Both the position numbers and the translations under genes were made by a program. Below, piece after piece: positions 25,545 through 36,613 of a stretch of DNA of 64,000 nt. The notes under the pieces were generated by a model. It was given only the letters and a program-made list of their open reading frames with translations, was not told the origin of the DNA and did no database searches. Source of the DNA: Solenopsis invicta (Eukaryota; Arthropoda; Insecta; Hymenoptera; Formicidae). Position 1 is the stretch's first letter. Every line of letters starts with the position of its first letter. The stretch covers positions 9,394,421-9,458,420 of the forward strand of contig NC_052679.1 of the NCBI RefSeq assembly GCF_016802725.1, written 5' to 3'.

Positions 25545-26165
25545 TGGCTTTGTTCACACCCAATACTTGATACCTTAAGCTCGTATCAGACTACGCATTT
25601 AAAATTGAAGATTAAAGATTGAGCTTTGGCCAAACAAAATAAAAGGAGTTAAAATTTTCTTGTTTTGATTGGTCAAATTTCAATTTTTAATCTTCAATCT
25701 CAATCTTCAATGCGTAGTCTGATAAGGGCTTTAGAACATATAATACTGGCCTAGTTTACACCGAGTACTTGATACGCGTACTAACTCGTAACTTTCTGTT
25801 AAATTATCTTACTTTCGACGATACGTGTATACAGTCGTGTTCATTATAGTTGCGACACTTTTTCTTCGATGGTTTTTGGAATGTAGCCTTGCTCATCGAG
25901 CGGCGAACGTAATTGGTTGGATCCACAAGTAAGAACCAATCATGTTCTCAGCTCTTGTTATAGTTGCTTGTTCAGAGACGCATCTAAGAAAAAGTGTTGC
26001 AACTATAATGAACATGACTGTACATGATACATATATTTAATTATCTCAATTCATATTGTACCAGCTTAGTATACTATTCTTTAAATTTATTGCCGAAATT
26101 AAGATAATTTAATAGAAAATTACTAGTTAGTACGTGTATCAAACACCCTGTGTAAACTAGGCCAC
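25545..26165. mobile_element. MITE family D, copy 2, holding J and C insertions
   Basis: Starts GGCTTTGTTCACACCCAA and ends TGTGTAAACTAGGCC. A J-family foldback (25578-25731, ends GTATCAGACTACGCAT / ATGCGTAGTCTGAT) and a C-family element (25832-26020) lie inside. Confidence 0.65.
25832..26020. mobile_element. MITE family C, copy 1 (TSD TA)
   Basis: CAGTCGTGTTCATTATAGTT at the left, AACTATAATGAACATGACTG at the right, TA on both sides. Tc1/mariner-type by TSD. Inserted in a D-family MITE. Confidence 0.8.
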
Positions 26166-26220
26166 TAGAAGGAGCATAGTCTCTTGAAAGTGTCGTCGAA
26201 TAGATTGACAGAGATAGATA

Positions 26221-26535
26221 TAGCGTTTTTTATTGGGAAAACCTGTGCGCACTGAGTGTGCACTCACCGCTGGCAATTGGACGTTTCGGTTCGCGCGATG
26301 ACGGTGCCAACGGAAACGCCCAATTACCTGCAGCAAGTGCACATTCAGTGCGCACTAGTTTTCCCAATGAAAAACGGGGGTGCGCACGATTGGACACCGC
26401 ATGATTGGACACCACCACTCACAGCGGCCAATGCCTAGAGTTTTTCCGTTGGTTTGGTTAGATAAGTCAAGATGATTGGTTGGTGTCCAATTGTGCTGTG
26501 TCCAAAAGAGTGTCACCCTGAAAAACGCTAATAGA
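26221..26535. mobile_element. MITE family S, copy 1, holding an H insertion
   Basis: Ends AGCGTTTTTTATTGGGAAAA and AATGAAAAACGCT; internal TGCGCACTGAGTGTGCAC. Related to the larger S element at 55945-57773. Confidence 0.6.
26377..26518. mobile_element. MITE family H, copy 1 (9-bp TSD)
   Basis: Runs GGGGTGCGCACGATTGGAC to AAAAGAGTGTCACCC between two copies of TGAAAAACG. A 9-bp TSD suggests Mutator-like mobilisation. Sister copies at 34464 and 36476. Confidence 0.8.
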
Positions 26536-27245
26536 TGATGATACTAGTTTGTAATGCGCATGACCAGGGAAGCGCGGGCAAATGAATTATAGCACAAAAC
26601 AGTATATGTATAAAGGTCAATAAAAAACTAATTTATGATAAAAAAAATATTGAAGTGAAAAATTATAATTTATATTAACTGAATAAAAACGCATTCAAAT
26701 GTGAATAATAATTTGTATATTTATTTATTGGTTATCGAACAGTACAAGTTTCATATATTTGTGCCTGATATAATTATCTTTTTCGCAAAGTTGCTTATTC
26801 ATATGATGGAATCGAATCTTTAAATATTGTTTAATAATTAATCTAATCATTTCTGTTCTGTGATTAAAAAAACAGATCTTGTAAATAATTAAACTTACAT
26901 GTGATATGTAGACGCCTGATCTCGTTCCTTGCAAATGTAGCAATACATTATTGTCACAATTTCGTAGAATAGTGTTCAATTCTTCCAAAGGGGTTTTTTG
27001 ATTACGCGTCCTAAATTCAATACAACTCAATACTTACAAAGCTCAATTGAAGGTTAGTTTAGATGCCTTGGATGGCGACCATGCACGCATTTGTATGGAG
27101 CATGCGCATTACAAGTTAGGATCATCATCTCTCCATCCTTGTCAATCTACTCTCGGACAATTAAATGCACGGAGCTGATAGGGCTATGCTCCTTCCAGTC
27201 ACAGACATTTATTTAACAACTAGATCGCTACCTTCGACTGAATGG
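26536..27245. other. AT-rich non-coding stretch
   Basis: A 101-codon frame at 26725-27030 (minus) has no recognisable motif and biased AT codons; I do not support it as a gene. Confidence 0.4.
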
Positions 27246-27246
27246 G

Positions 27247-27360
27247 TGCTTTCCAACAAGAGACACAGGCGACACTGTGTAACACAGTGTCTACATTGGT
27301 GCTTTCCAACTATGACACAGAGAGACACAAAGCGACACTGCAAAACACAGCTCAATCTTA
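27247..27360. repeat. MITE family P fragments
   Basis: Two broken copies starting GGTGCTTTCCAAC and carrying GACACTGTGTAACACAGTGTC. An intact copy is at 30639-30780, and another fragment spans about 29905-30016. Confidence 0.6.
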
Positions 27361-27535
27361 AGTTTGGCCGTGTCAGACATCAATAGTGCCAACACATCGG
27401 GCAAATAAATTATTTTTTCAAGTGTGGTACTGGTACAGTGCGTTGCATTGATGCCTGGGGTATCATCGATTTTAAGGACCACGTTTCTTTCTTAGTTATT
27501 TTTACGTTCATGACCAAATGCTGGGGGTCTATCAT

Positions 27536-27633
27536 GGCTGTGTTCCGTTTTTACTGGCAGTACTGAAAATTTATAGTTCACGTCACATATACTATACATT
27601 TTCAGTGCTGGCAGTTAATATCGGAACACAGCC
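27536..27633. mobile_element. MITE family F (TSD CAT)
   Basis: GGCTGTGTTCCG...CGGAACACAGCC, 98 bp, CAT on both sides; the right CAT is shared with the next element. Confidence 0.85.
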
Positions 27634-27636
27634 CAT

Positions 27637-27933
27637 GGCTGTGTTCCGTTTTTACTGGCAGTGCAGTAAATGTGACAGTACACTGTTACAACTGTTCCAA
27701 TATTACTGCATTACTGTCAGCACTGCTATAGCATCGTATTTCGGAACAGCATTGCAGTAGCCATATTGCACTGTAGCTACCTCACCTTGGAAGCTGCAGT
27801 AGTCACAGTGGCAATATGGCTACCATTCATGACGTCATTGATGTTACTAGATGCTGTCGCAGTGCGCTGCGTACCAATAACGGAACGGATTTTTCACCAC
27901 TGCCAGTACTGGCAGTTATATCGGAACACAGCC
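27637..27933. mobile_element. Longer relative of MITE family F (TSD CAT)
   Basis: Same GGCTGTGTTCCG ends but a different 270-bp interior that includes a CAGTG-rich palindrome. CAT on both sides. Confidence 0.75.
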
Positions 27934-27936
27934 CAT

Positions 27937-28067
27937 CCGTTTGTTTTCTGTTCCTGAACTCTCTAAATAAGTGTACACTTAAAATGAAATAGATAGATGT
28001 TTCAAAGTTAGCGAAAGCAAGAAGGAACGTTCCAGTGCAGTCTAGTGCAGGAATAGAAAACAAGCCT
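27937..28067. mobile_element. MITE family G, copy 2 (TSD CAT)
   Basis: CCGTTTGTTTTCTG to AGAAAACAAGCCT with CAT on both sides; about 131 bp, very close to the other G copies. Confidence 0.85.
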
Positions 28068-29219
28068 CATGTAACATTTCCCCTAGGGCGGAAACGTGAA
28101 AAGTGAAAAGTTTCACGTGAACTGCACGATCATGTAAGATTCCACGGAATCATGTAATTCACTCATGAGCGGAAATATGAACTTTTTCACGTGAACTTTT
28201 TCGCCATCAGCCGTGATGGCGAAAAGGTGAAAATTTAGGGAATTAATAAATTGTACGTATTTTGAAATAAGAATGAAAGTGTGGTAACAGTGTGGTAACA
28301 GTTTGAAGAGGTATTATTGAAGAGGTTAACCTTTTTGGTATTGCATTGCGTTGATAGGATAAAGTAATACATACATAAATAAAAATAATGCTTTTGTGAT
28401 GTAATTAGGTTTGATATTTATATTTGACAAATTGATATTTTGATAATTATATAGAATGAGGTTTCATCAAATGCAAATTTAGATAAAAATATACTTTAAA
28501 CGCGTTTTGATACATAATGATATAAGAAAGGTGCGCCTTGTGAAATAGAATATTAATCAATCATGTAAGTGTTTATAACTTATAAATTTGGAAAATACAT
28601 GTGTGAGCCGTGAATTCAGTTTTGATCAAGGTCCGTATTCTAAATTATTCAATATTTTTTAATTAAACAAAGTTAAATTTAATGACTAATAAAATTAATT
28701 TACTTTAAAATTTGCACACATAAAAAACTAATTAAAATTAATTTTGAAAAACAATGCTTGAATTAAATTACAATGTAATTTTGAGTATTAGATTACTACA
28801 TAATAAAATAGTTGTTACAATATATGGATCATTAAAAATAAATGTAATATATATTATATTTGTAAATTAAGTTTATGCAATATAACTAAGAAATATTGCT
28901 ATTTATTTATGAATATTTTTTTTACAATTTTTTTTTATATAATAAAATTTTTACAGTAAAAGTTATATTGTAAAAGCAGGTAGAAACCTTTTTCACGATC
29001 GCTTGATAGTTGCAATGACAGAGTCTCTAATGGTGAATTTCGGAACGCAAACTAAACTTCCGCGCATTATTCATACATAATCGCTGTGTGTGAAAAGATT
29101 TACGTGAACTCTCTATGAGTGAAAAATGAAAAATGAAAAGTGAAAAGTGAAACGTGAAAAGTGAAACGTGAAAAGTTCCACGTGAAATTACATGATTGAC
29201 CCCCTGCTGTCAACGATTA

Positions 29220-29386
29220 AGGGCCTAGCACATGAAATGCATAACATAGCATAAGCACAACATAAGACCGATGAACCAATGAGCATCCAGCATAAAGTCG
29301 CCATATCGATTTACATAAGATTCTTATTGGTCCAGAGGTCTTATGCTACGCTTATGCTCTGTTATGCATTTCATGTGCGAGGCCCT
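29220..29386. mobile_element. MITE family L, copy 1 (TSD TTA)
   Basis: AGGGCCTAGCACATGAAATG to CATTTCATGTGCGAGGCCCT, flanked by TTA. 167-bp near-palindrome. Confidence 0.8.
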
Positions 29387-29479
29387 TTACCGCAGCATTC
29401 AGTCATGAACATAAAAATAATCAAGAAAAAAACGTGGTCCCTAAAATCGGTACCCCAGGCATCAATGCAACGCACTGTA

Positions 29480-30198
29480 CATTTTAGTCATGTTCAGTTA
29501 TGTTTTGTCGCCTTAACATACAAAATTAAAATTATAGTTTGAACTTTTCGTTTCTTTACATGCTACATTTTTAAATTAGCACAATGGACTTATATTTTTA
29601 CTAAAAATGTCTCGTGTTTGAAAATAACGTACCAGACCCAGAATTTTTAGATGGTAATCAATATTCATTATTTTTATTTAAAGAATTGTATAAGCCTAAA
29701 AAACAATGCATTCGTTGATTATTCATTATTTATACGTATTTCATCGGATTAATTTGCAAGTTTATTTTTTTGTCGGCATTGTAAAGAAGTTATTCCTACG
29801 TTGGATAATGTAAAATTCCTTCTTTAACGAGTCTGGATTTTCTACGGATAGATTTCTGATTCAATTCGAATCTGTGTTTTTTACTAAGTCAGTCGTTTAC
29901 GCACTCTAGTGACCGTGTTTGGTAACTTATCTGTTCCAATTAGACTACACAACTGTGTTACACTGTGTCTCTTTGTGTGACACTTTGTCACACTGTAGCA
30001 CTCTTGTTGGAAAGCACCCAATAACTGTGTCCGGCAGGATATCCGGTTTCGGCCATCTAACTCAATAAGAAAATGGCGTCTACGCGTGGCGGATAGCCAA
30101 TCATTCTTTTGCTTTTTTATTTCTTTCCATGAAAGCAAAAAATGATTGGCTACCTCGCCACGCATAACGCGTTGACGCGTGCTGTGTTCATTGAGCAT
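29480..30198. other. AT-rich DNA with P-family fragment
   Basis: The segment 29905-30016 is a decayed P MITE and 30085-30180 is a foldback containing AAAATGATTGGCT / AGCCAATCATT. No gene. Confidence 0.4.
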
Positions 30199-30320
30199 TA
30201 GAGTCTTATATAAAGAGAGAAGCGACATCGAACCCCCACCACAACCTTCAGTATCCAATTGAGTCCTCCACCGCCATTTTGGGACCGCTCTAACGTCATC
30301 AAACACCATTCGTATCATTC

Positions 30321-30800
30321 ACTGAACTCAATACATACAGGAAAGAGCTGTTCTATAGAAATCGTGTGTAAAAGGCCAATCAGAGAGAGAAGTTACCATT
30401 ATGTTGGCTGTCTCTTTTCTTCTTAAGCTCTTAAAACTCGCCATTTTTGATAGTACAATCATATCTAAAAGTTAGTCAAACCTTCTAAAGCCTTTGAATC
30501 GTTCTCTGAATTCATCAGTCAGCATACTTTTGACGATGCTTGTACCGCTAAAAAAAAGGCCTACGACAGAAAGAGACAATTAACATAACGTAACTTTCTT
30601 CCTCTGACCGCTTTTCTCCAGCCACGGCTCTTTTCTATGGGTGCTTTCCAGCTACGACACAAATCGACACTGTGTAACACAGTGTCCATTAGTGTAAGAG
30701 AGAAAATTTTAGTTGTTTCACTCACACTAATGGACACTGTGTTACACAGTGTCGACTTGTGTCGTAGCTGGAAAGCACCCTATATGTATTGAGTTCAGTG
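30321..30800. mobile_element. Foldback element with 9-bp TSD GTATCATTC
   Basis: ACTGAACTCAATACATACAG on the left, TATGTATTGAGTTCAGTG on the right, GTATCATTC on both sides, so Mutator-like by TSD. Contains an intact P element. Confidence 0.75.
30639..30780. mobile_element. MITE family P, intact copy (TSD TAT)
   Basis: GGGTGCTTTCCAGCTACGAC to GTCGTAGCTGGAAAGCACCC, a nearly perfect 142-bp palindrome flanked by TAT. Confidence 0.8.
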
Positions 30801-30945
30801 GTATCATTCTGCAAACAGCTGTAGTCACAATATGGCTGCTTGCTTAGCCAATCAAGTATCAATCAGATTACCAATCAGAGCTTCGGACATCAATGTCGCT
30901 TCTCTCTTTATATAGGACTCTAGTTTGACAGGTTTGACAACTGAG

Positions 30946-32268
30946 CATGGTGGAAGTATTACATGGTGTGTGCAAAATCCGCAAACCACGCCCCTTTTTC
31001 GCTTCGGATACCGCTCAGACCCCAGGTGTACCAACTTCGAAAAATTAAATGTTTGATAATATCAGGTTACTACAACTGTTATGATTGCATCTTTGTCCCA
31101 CTCTGCTATATGTTCGTTGTGTCTTTTTCTCTGAAAGAATTGCAGTTTGTACCGTTTGTAGTACGCGTGATTTCGAAAGACGTACGTAATTCGAGAGATT
31201 TTATCTGAAATTTAGTGAAGATGGTGCGTCGGTGCATTGTAAAATAAATAAGAAGCAATACTTAAAAAATGATGAAAGGAGAAAAAATAAAAAAATGAAA
31301 AAATTATTTCCGCAACAAAAACATAATTTTTGCAACAAAAAATAAACATAGACCAACTTTTGGTGACTTAGTCAACGATTTGCGAAAATTTTTAAAGAAA
31401 GACTGATCCTGCTTCCTTTAGAGTGTTATTATCTCAACAAGACTGCATCGACTTTCGTGGTAGATGAGCAACCTATACAAGTCAAACTTCCACAAAAATT
31501 AATCAAAGTTTGTAAAATATCAATTTTACATTTACTCGCGGCATTTTGTGCAGATCGAGTAAAACGATCGCGGCTTTTCAAGCGGAACGATCTTAAGAAT
31601 TTTATACATTACTCGCGGCATTTTATGCGGATTGAGTAAAAAAATCGCGACTTTTCAAACGGAGCGATCTAGGAAAAGCACTATATATAGTGCAGTTCGC
31701 GGCCTTATGGCGGATCGAACTAATTTGGGAGATAATTAACTGAGAATTCTTTAAAATTAAATTTTTGTATTTGTTTTTTCTTTTTATATATTGAAAGAGA
31801 CCTTCAAAGAGTCATTTTATTGCATTTTATGTAATTTTATTTGAAGCCTTTCCAGTTTAATTTATGTTAATATATGAACAAACTTCTTCAATTATTGTAA
31901 AATATTAAAAAATATTACTTACATGCAAATCACACTTTTCCTTCTGTTCGAGGCTCTCGTACGATATTCACGTATGCGATAAAAAAAGACCGAGAGAATA
32001 CAACATGATGTGCGTGCAACGAAGACAACTATATTCAGTTGTAACAACTTTGTGGAGTTAAATAAGATTGGTACACCTGGGGTCTGAACGGTCAGAAAAC
32101 AAGCGAGAGGGCAAAGAATTAGAGAGAGATGCTTGCAAACTGCACACACCATGGCTGTGTTCCGTTTTTACTGGCAGTACTGAAAATTTATAGTTCACGT
32201 CACATATACTATACATTTTCAGTACTGGCAGTTAATATCGGAACACAGCCCATGTTACTTCCACCATG
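30946..32268. mobile_element. Element family E, copy 2 (8-bp TSD CAACTGAG)
   Basis: CATGGTGGAAGTATTACATG to GTTACTTCCACCATG, with CAACTGAG on both sides. Terminal and subterminal sequence matches E copy 1, but the interior differs and carries ACTCGCGGCATTTTGTGC-type tandem blocks (about 31530-31740). An F MITE sits in the right end. Confidence 0.8.
32153..32250. mobile_element. MITE family F (TSD CAT), nested in E copy 2
   Basis: 98-bp GGCTGTGTTCCG palindrome with CAT on both sides, interrupting the right terminal repeat of E. Confidence 0.85.
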
Positions 32269-32459
32269 CAACTGAGCCGTTTGACCGCTGAGCACCGTTG
32301 AGCATATTGTGATTATCGAGTGTGTTTTTTTGATATCATGCCATAATGCCAAGCAAGAGCGGCATTGGAGCGGCTATTTTGTTGTAGGTAACATGGCTGA
32401 AACCGGATATCCTTCCTGCCTCAATAATGTCATATGCTAATGCCACAGGTTAGCATCTA

Positions 32460-32557
32460 GGCTGTGTTCCGATATTAACTGCCAGTACTGAAAATGTATA
32501 GTATATGTGACGTGAACTATAAATTTTCAGTACTGCCAGTAAAAACGGAACACAGCC
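32460..32557. mobile_element. MITE family F (TSD CTA)
   Basis: Inverted-orientation copy, GGCTGTGTTCCG to CGGAACACAGCC, flanked by CTA. Confidence 0.85.
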
Positions 32558-32674
32558 CTAGTTTAGTATAGATATCTGTGCAAAATCGAAAATATTTATA
32601 TGATATTGAAGTTTGAGTCAATAAAAATTTTGATTTTATAAATCTCCAGAATTGAGGAAGTATATATGGTAACA

Positions 32675-32817
32675 CGGCGGGTTCCGATAGCGCACATCCC
32701 GATAGCACACAAACCACTCACAATGGCAGATGCCTAAAGATTTTCCGTAGGTTGGGTTAGATAAGTCAAGATGATTGGTTGGTGGGCTATCGGGATGTGC
32801 GCTATCGGAACCCTTCC
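32675..32817. mobile_element. H-related MITE (9-bp TSD ATGGTAACA)
   Basis: GGGTTCCGATAGCGCACATC on the left and GATGTGCGCTATCGGAACCC on the right. ATGGTAACA is present on both sides. It shares the AAGTCAAGATGATTGGTTGG core with family H. Confidence 0.75.
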
Positions 32818-32962
32818 ATGGTAACATTGCACTTTGAAGGTGCAACAAGGAAGTTATCTGTCATCACATGATACATAAGCTCCTTTTTTTCTTTAACTTA
32901 TTATGATTTAATATTGTAAATTGTAAGTGTATAAAATGCTTTGCTTTTATTTTTAGATTGTA

Positions 32963-33148
32963 CAATGCGTTGCATTGATGCCTGGGGTACCGATTTTAAG
33001 GACCACGTTTCGTTCTTAGTTATTTTTACGTTCATGACCAAATGCTGCCGTCAACGATCACCGAAGCATTCAGTCATAAACATAAAAATAATCAAAAAAG
33101 AAACGTGGTCCCCAAAATCGGTACCCCAGGCATCAATGCAACGCACTG
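32963..33148. mobile_element. MITE family O, intact copy (TSD TA)
   Basis: CAATGCGTTGCATTGATGCC to GGCATCAATGCAACGCACTG, TA on both sides; the right TA is shared with a B element. Confidence 0.8.
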
Positions 33149-33150
33149 TA

Positions 33151-33351
33151 CACCCAAGGACTTTGATTCTGTCCATGGGGAAATTTTCCAATCTAAGAAG
33201 TCGCTATCTTTCTACATACTTACAGTTCATGATTAACGCAACAACCAATAAGCTCTAGTCATTACATTAATCATGAACTGCAAGTATGTAGAAAGTGGTG
33301 ACTTTTCAGTTTGGAAAATTTCCCCATGGACAGAATCAAAGTCCTTGGGTG
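33151..33351. mobile_element. MITE family B, copy 1 (TSD TA)
   Basis: CACCCAAGGACTTTGATTCT to AGAATCAAAGTCCTTGGGTG, 201 bp, TA on both sides. Tc1/mariner-type by TSD. Confidence 0.85.
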
Positions 33352-33358
33352 TACGCAG

Positions 33359-33593
33359 TAGAGTCCTATATAAAGAGAGAAGCGACATTGATGTCCGAAG
33401 TTCTGATTGGTAATCTGATTGATACTTGATTGGCTAAATGAGCAGCCATATTGTGACCACAGCTGTATGCAAATTGATACGAATGGTGTTTAATGACGTT
33501 AGAGCGGTCCCAAAATGGCGGTGGAGGACTCAATTGGATACTAAAGATTGTGGTGGGGGTTCAATGTCGCTTCTCTCTTTATATAGGACTCTA
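33359..33593. mobile_element. MITE family A, copy 3 (8-bp TSD GTACGCAG)
   Basis: TAGAGTCCTATATAAAGAG to CTCTTTATATAGGACTCTA, 235 bp, with a perfect GTACGCAG on both sides. Together with the 5'-TAGAG end this points to hAT mobilisation. Confidence 0.9.
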
Positions 33594-33779
33594 GTACGCA
33601 GCGTTTCTTACGCATGAAATTGAATTCGACGTAACGATAATAACGTAAAAAGCGTAAAGTAACTAGGCGGAAGCTGATGTTTCAGTAAAACGATATCATT
33701 TGTCGGCACAAGTTACGCTTACGCAAGTTACGCCCCATGTGACGGCACCCTAAACTAGGCCATATTTTATTACTTATGT

Positions 33780-34209
33780 TGGCCTTGTTTACCCCAGTTC
33801 TTAATACACGTACACCCAAGGACTTTGATTCTGTCCATGGGAAAATTTTCCAAACCGAGAAATTGCTATCTTTCTACATACTTACAATTCATGATTAACG
33901 TAACGACCAATAAGCTCTAGTCATTACATTAATCATGAACTGCAAGTATGTAGAAAGTGGTGACTTCTCAGTTTGGAAAATTTCCCCATGGACAGAATCA
34001 AAGTCCTTGGGTGTACTAACTAGTAATTTTCTATTAAATTATTTTAATTTCGGCAATATATTTAAAGAATAGTATATTAAGCTGGTACAATATGAATCGA
34101 GATAATTAAATATATGTATCGTGTATACACGCATCGTCGGAAGTAAGATAATTTAATAGAAAGTTACGAGTTAGTACGCGTATTAAGTGCTCGGTGTAAA
34201 CTAGGCCAT
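33780..34209. mobile_element. MITE family D, copy 3, holding a B element
   Basis: GGCCTTGTTTACCCCAG to TCGGTGTAAACTAGGCC. The B copy at 33813-34013 splits it at a TA in the GTACTAACTAG motif; intact D copies show the unsplit site. Confidence 0.75.
33813..34013. mobile_element. MITE family B, copy 2 (TSD TA)
   Basis: 201 bp, ends as in copy 1, flanked by TA within D copy 3. Confidence 0.85.
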
Positions 34210-34743
34210 CGACCTTGTTTACACCGAGCACTTGATACGCGTACTAATTAGTAATTTTCTATTAAATTGTCTTGATTTCGGCAATAAATTAAAAAAATAG
34301 TATATTATGTTGGTACAATATGAATCAAAATAATTAAATATATGTATTATGTATAGACCTAGTTTACACCGAACACTTGACACGCATACTAACAAGTAAC
34401 TTTCTATTAAATTGTTTTAATTTCGACAATACGTGTAAATGTATACGTGATATCTATATTTAAGGGTGACACTCTTTTGGACACAGCACGATTGGACACC
34501 AACCAATCATCTTGACTTATCTAACCAAACCAACGGAAAAACTCTCTAGGTATCGACCGCTGTGAGTGGTGGTGTCCAATCGTGCGGTGTCCAATCGTGC
34601 GCACCCCTATATTTAATTAATTATCTTGATTCATATTGTACCAGCTTAATATACTATTCATTAAATTTATTACCGAAATTAAGATAATTGAATAGAAAGT
34701 TACTAAATATTTCGCGTATCAAGTATTCGGTGTAAACAAAGCC
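34210..34743. mobile_element. Two MITE family D copies, one truncated, one holding H
   Basis: 34210-34350 is a half copy starting GACCTTGTTTACACCGAG. 34353-34743 is a fuller copy (GACCTAGTTTACACCGAA to GGTGTAAACAAAGCC) interrupted by the H element at 34464. Confidence 0.7.
34464..34607. mobile_element. MITE family H, copy 2 (9-bp TSD TATATTTAA)
   Basis: GGGTGACACTCTTTTGGACA to CCAATCGTGCGCACCCC, with TATATTTAA on both sides; the uninterrupted site is visible in other D copies. Confidence 0.85.
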
Positions 34744-35173
34744 ATAGCTTTTAGTCAGTATCATAAGTTATAAGCCATAAAAATTGACCAATCACAAATG
34801 TGAAGAAAATATTCAACTGTGATTGATCAATTCTTATGACTTATGATACTGACTAATAGCTTATTGTAGAAAGTCTATTAAAGAAACTGATTGGTCCATT
34901 TCCTTATGCATGTGTTAACGGACAATCAACTTCCTTATGCATACGGTTGTGCAGTTATGCAAAAAGAGCCTTTTACATGAAATGCATAACAAAGCGTAAG
35001 CGTAGCATAAAGGTTGGTTTATGCAAGCCATAACTAGAGTCCTATATAAAGAGAGAAGCGACATTGATGTCCGAAGCTCTGATTGGTAATCTGATTAATA
35101 CTTGATTGGCTAAGCGAGCAGCCATATTGTGACCACAGCTGTTTGCAGAATGATACGAATGGTGTTTGATAAC

Positions 35174-35438
35174 AGGTCTGTTCGAGTTGCTTGAAATCCC
35201 CAAAAATTTTTGCACTCGAGATGAAATAAATATACCGTTTGTTTTCTGTTCCTGAACTCCCTGAATTAGTGTACACTTAAAATAAAATAGATATATATTT
35301 GAAAGTTAGTGAAAGCAAGAAAGAATGTTCCAGTGCAGTCTAGTGCAGGAATAGAAAACAAGCCTATATATTCGATCGTAAGAAAGAGAGAGACGACAAA
35401 GAAATTAATTCAAAAAGGGCAGCAACACGAACAGGCCT
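35174..35438. mobile_element. MITE family R, copy 2 (TSD AAC), holding G
   Basis: AGGTCTGTTCGAGTTGC to GCAACACGAACAGGCCT with AAC on both sides. Confidence 0.8.
35235..35365. mobile_element. MITE family G, copy 3 (TSD ATA), innermost of the nest
   Basis: CCGTTTGTTTTCTG to AGAAAACAAGCCT with ATA on both sides; 131 bp. Confidence 0.85.
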
Positions 35439-36475
35439 AACGTTAGAGCGGTCCCAAAATGGCGGTGGAGGACTCAATTGGATACTGAAGGTTGTGGTGG
35501 GGGTTTGATGTCGCTTCTCTCTTTATATAGGACTCTAGCCATAACCGCTAACTTATATCGTAATCTGTAAGAAATTGACCAATCATAGTTGATTATTCAT
35601 GTATAAATTGATTATGATTGGTCAATTTCTTATAGATTCCGACATAAGTTAGTGGTTACGGTTTGCATAAACCAACCTTAAGGCCTCTGGATCAATGGGA
35701 ATCTTATGTAAACCACAATGGCGATTTTATGCTGGATGCTCATTGGTCCATCGATCTTATGTTGTGCTTATGTAATGTTATGCATTTTATGTGCGAGGCC
35801 CTAATAGGCTTTCTATAATAAACTATTGGTTGGTATCATAAGTCATAAGCTATAAGAATTGATCAATCACAGTCAAATATTCTCTTCACATTTGACTGTG
35901 ATTGGTCAAATTTTATGTTTTTATGGGTTATGATTTATGATAGCGACTAACAGCTTATTGTAGAAAGCCTATAAAGGCTTCGGCCTTAATAGGTTTTCTA
36001 CAATAAGCTATTAAAGTTGGTTTATTTAGGCCGTAACCGTTAACTTATGCCGGAATCTGTAAGAAATTAAACAATATAGTCAATTATTCTTCTATAAATT
36101 GATTATGATTGGTAAATTTCTTACAGATTCCAACATAAGTTAGCGGTTAAGGCTATAACACACACCTTCCATAACCGTAACCATAGGACGTACCGTAAGA
36201 ATTAACCAATCACAGTCGAGAACTCAGATTCTTATTTCTTAATTCTCGACTGGGATTGGATAATTCTTACGGTACATCTTATGGTTACGGTTATGGAAGG
36301 TGCGTGCTAAGCCTGTATCAGACTACGCATTGAAGTTTGAGATTGAAGATTAAAGATTGAAATTTGACCAATAAAAACCAGGAAATTTTAACTCCTTTTA
36401 TTTTGATTGGCCAAAGCTCAATCTTTAATCTTCAATCTTCAATTTTCAATGCGTAGTCTGATACGGGCTTTGACC

Positions 36476-36602
36476 GGGTGACACTCTTTTGGACACAGCA
36501 CGATTGGACACCAACCAATCATCTTGACTTATCTAACCAAACCAACGGAAAAACTCTAGGCATCGGCCGCTGTGAGTGATGGTGTCCAATCGTGCGCACC
36601 CC
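36476..36602. mobile_element. MITE family H, copy 3 (9-bp TSD GCTTTGACC)
   Basis: GGGTGACACTC to GTGCGCACCCC, GCTTTGACC on both sides. Confidence 0.85.
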
Positions 36603-36613
36603 GCTTTGACCTA

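Larger units (their letters stand above)
27524..29204. mobile_element. Element family M, copy 1
   Basis: Runs from GGGGGTCTATCAT to ACATGATTGACCCCC. Rich in GTGAAAAGTGAAA / TTTCACGTG blocks at both ends, AT-rich centre, no ORF. F, F and G MITEs are inserted one after another at a single CAT near its left end. A second, truncated copy starts at 38662. Confidence 0.65.
27436..29477. mobile_element. MITE family O, copy 1, split by M and L insertions (TSD TA)
   Basis: The left half (27436-27523) starts CAGTGCGTTGCATTGATGCC and the right half (29387-29477) ends in the inverted partner GGCATCAATGCAACGCACTG. TA lies on both sides. The halves are about 1.9 kb apart because an M and an L element entered the middle. 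Confidence 0.75.
30199..30922. mobile_element. MITE family A, copy 2, split by a 9-bp-TSD element
   Basis: Left end TAGAGTCTTATATAAAGAG, right end TATATAGGACTCTA. The two halves are separated by the element at 30321-30800. No matching 8-bp flanks remain. Confidence 0.75.
35035..35537. mobile_element. MITE family A, copy 4 (8-bp TSD GCCATAAC), holding R
   Basis: TAGAGTCC...GGACTCTA between two GCCATAAC copies; the middle is split by the R element. Confidence 0.9.
35011..35678. mobile_element. MITE family I (TSD TAA), holding A, R and G
   Basis: AGGTTGGTTTATGCAAGCC to GCATAAACCAACCT with TAA on both sides. Interior AAGAAATTGACCAATCATAG recurs in many short foldbacks at 36.0-38.1 kb. Confidence 0.8.
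34966..35802. mobile_element. MITE family L, copy 2, outer shell of a five-deep nest
   Basis: Halves at 34966-35010 and 35679-35802 match the intact L at 29220-29386 in inverted orientation. Between them sits an I element with TSD TAA. Confidence 0.8.

Noticed and set aside
26725..27030. 101-codon minus-strand ORF
   Set aside because: AT-driven composition, no motif, no splice context; not supported as a gene.
27766..28063. ORFs containing MFSIPALDCTG
   Set aside because: Same peptide arises at G copies in the window, so it is repeat-derived.
29884..30318. 144-codon minus-strand ORF
   Set aside because: Built from an A MITE and a P fragment; the same peptide appears at other A copies (22090, 42652).
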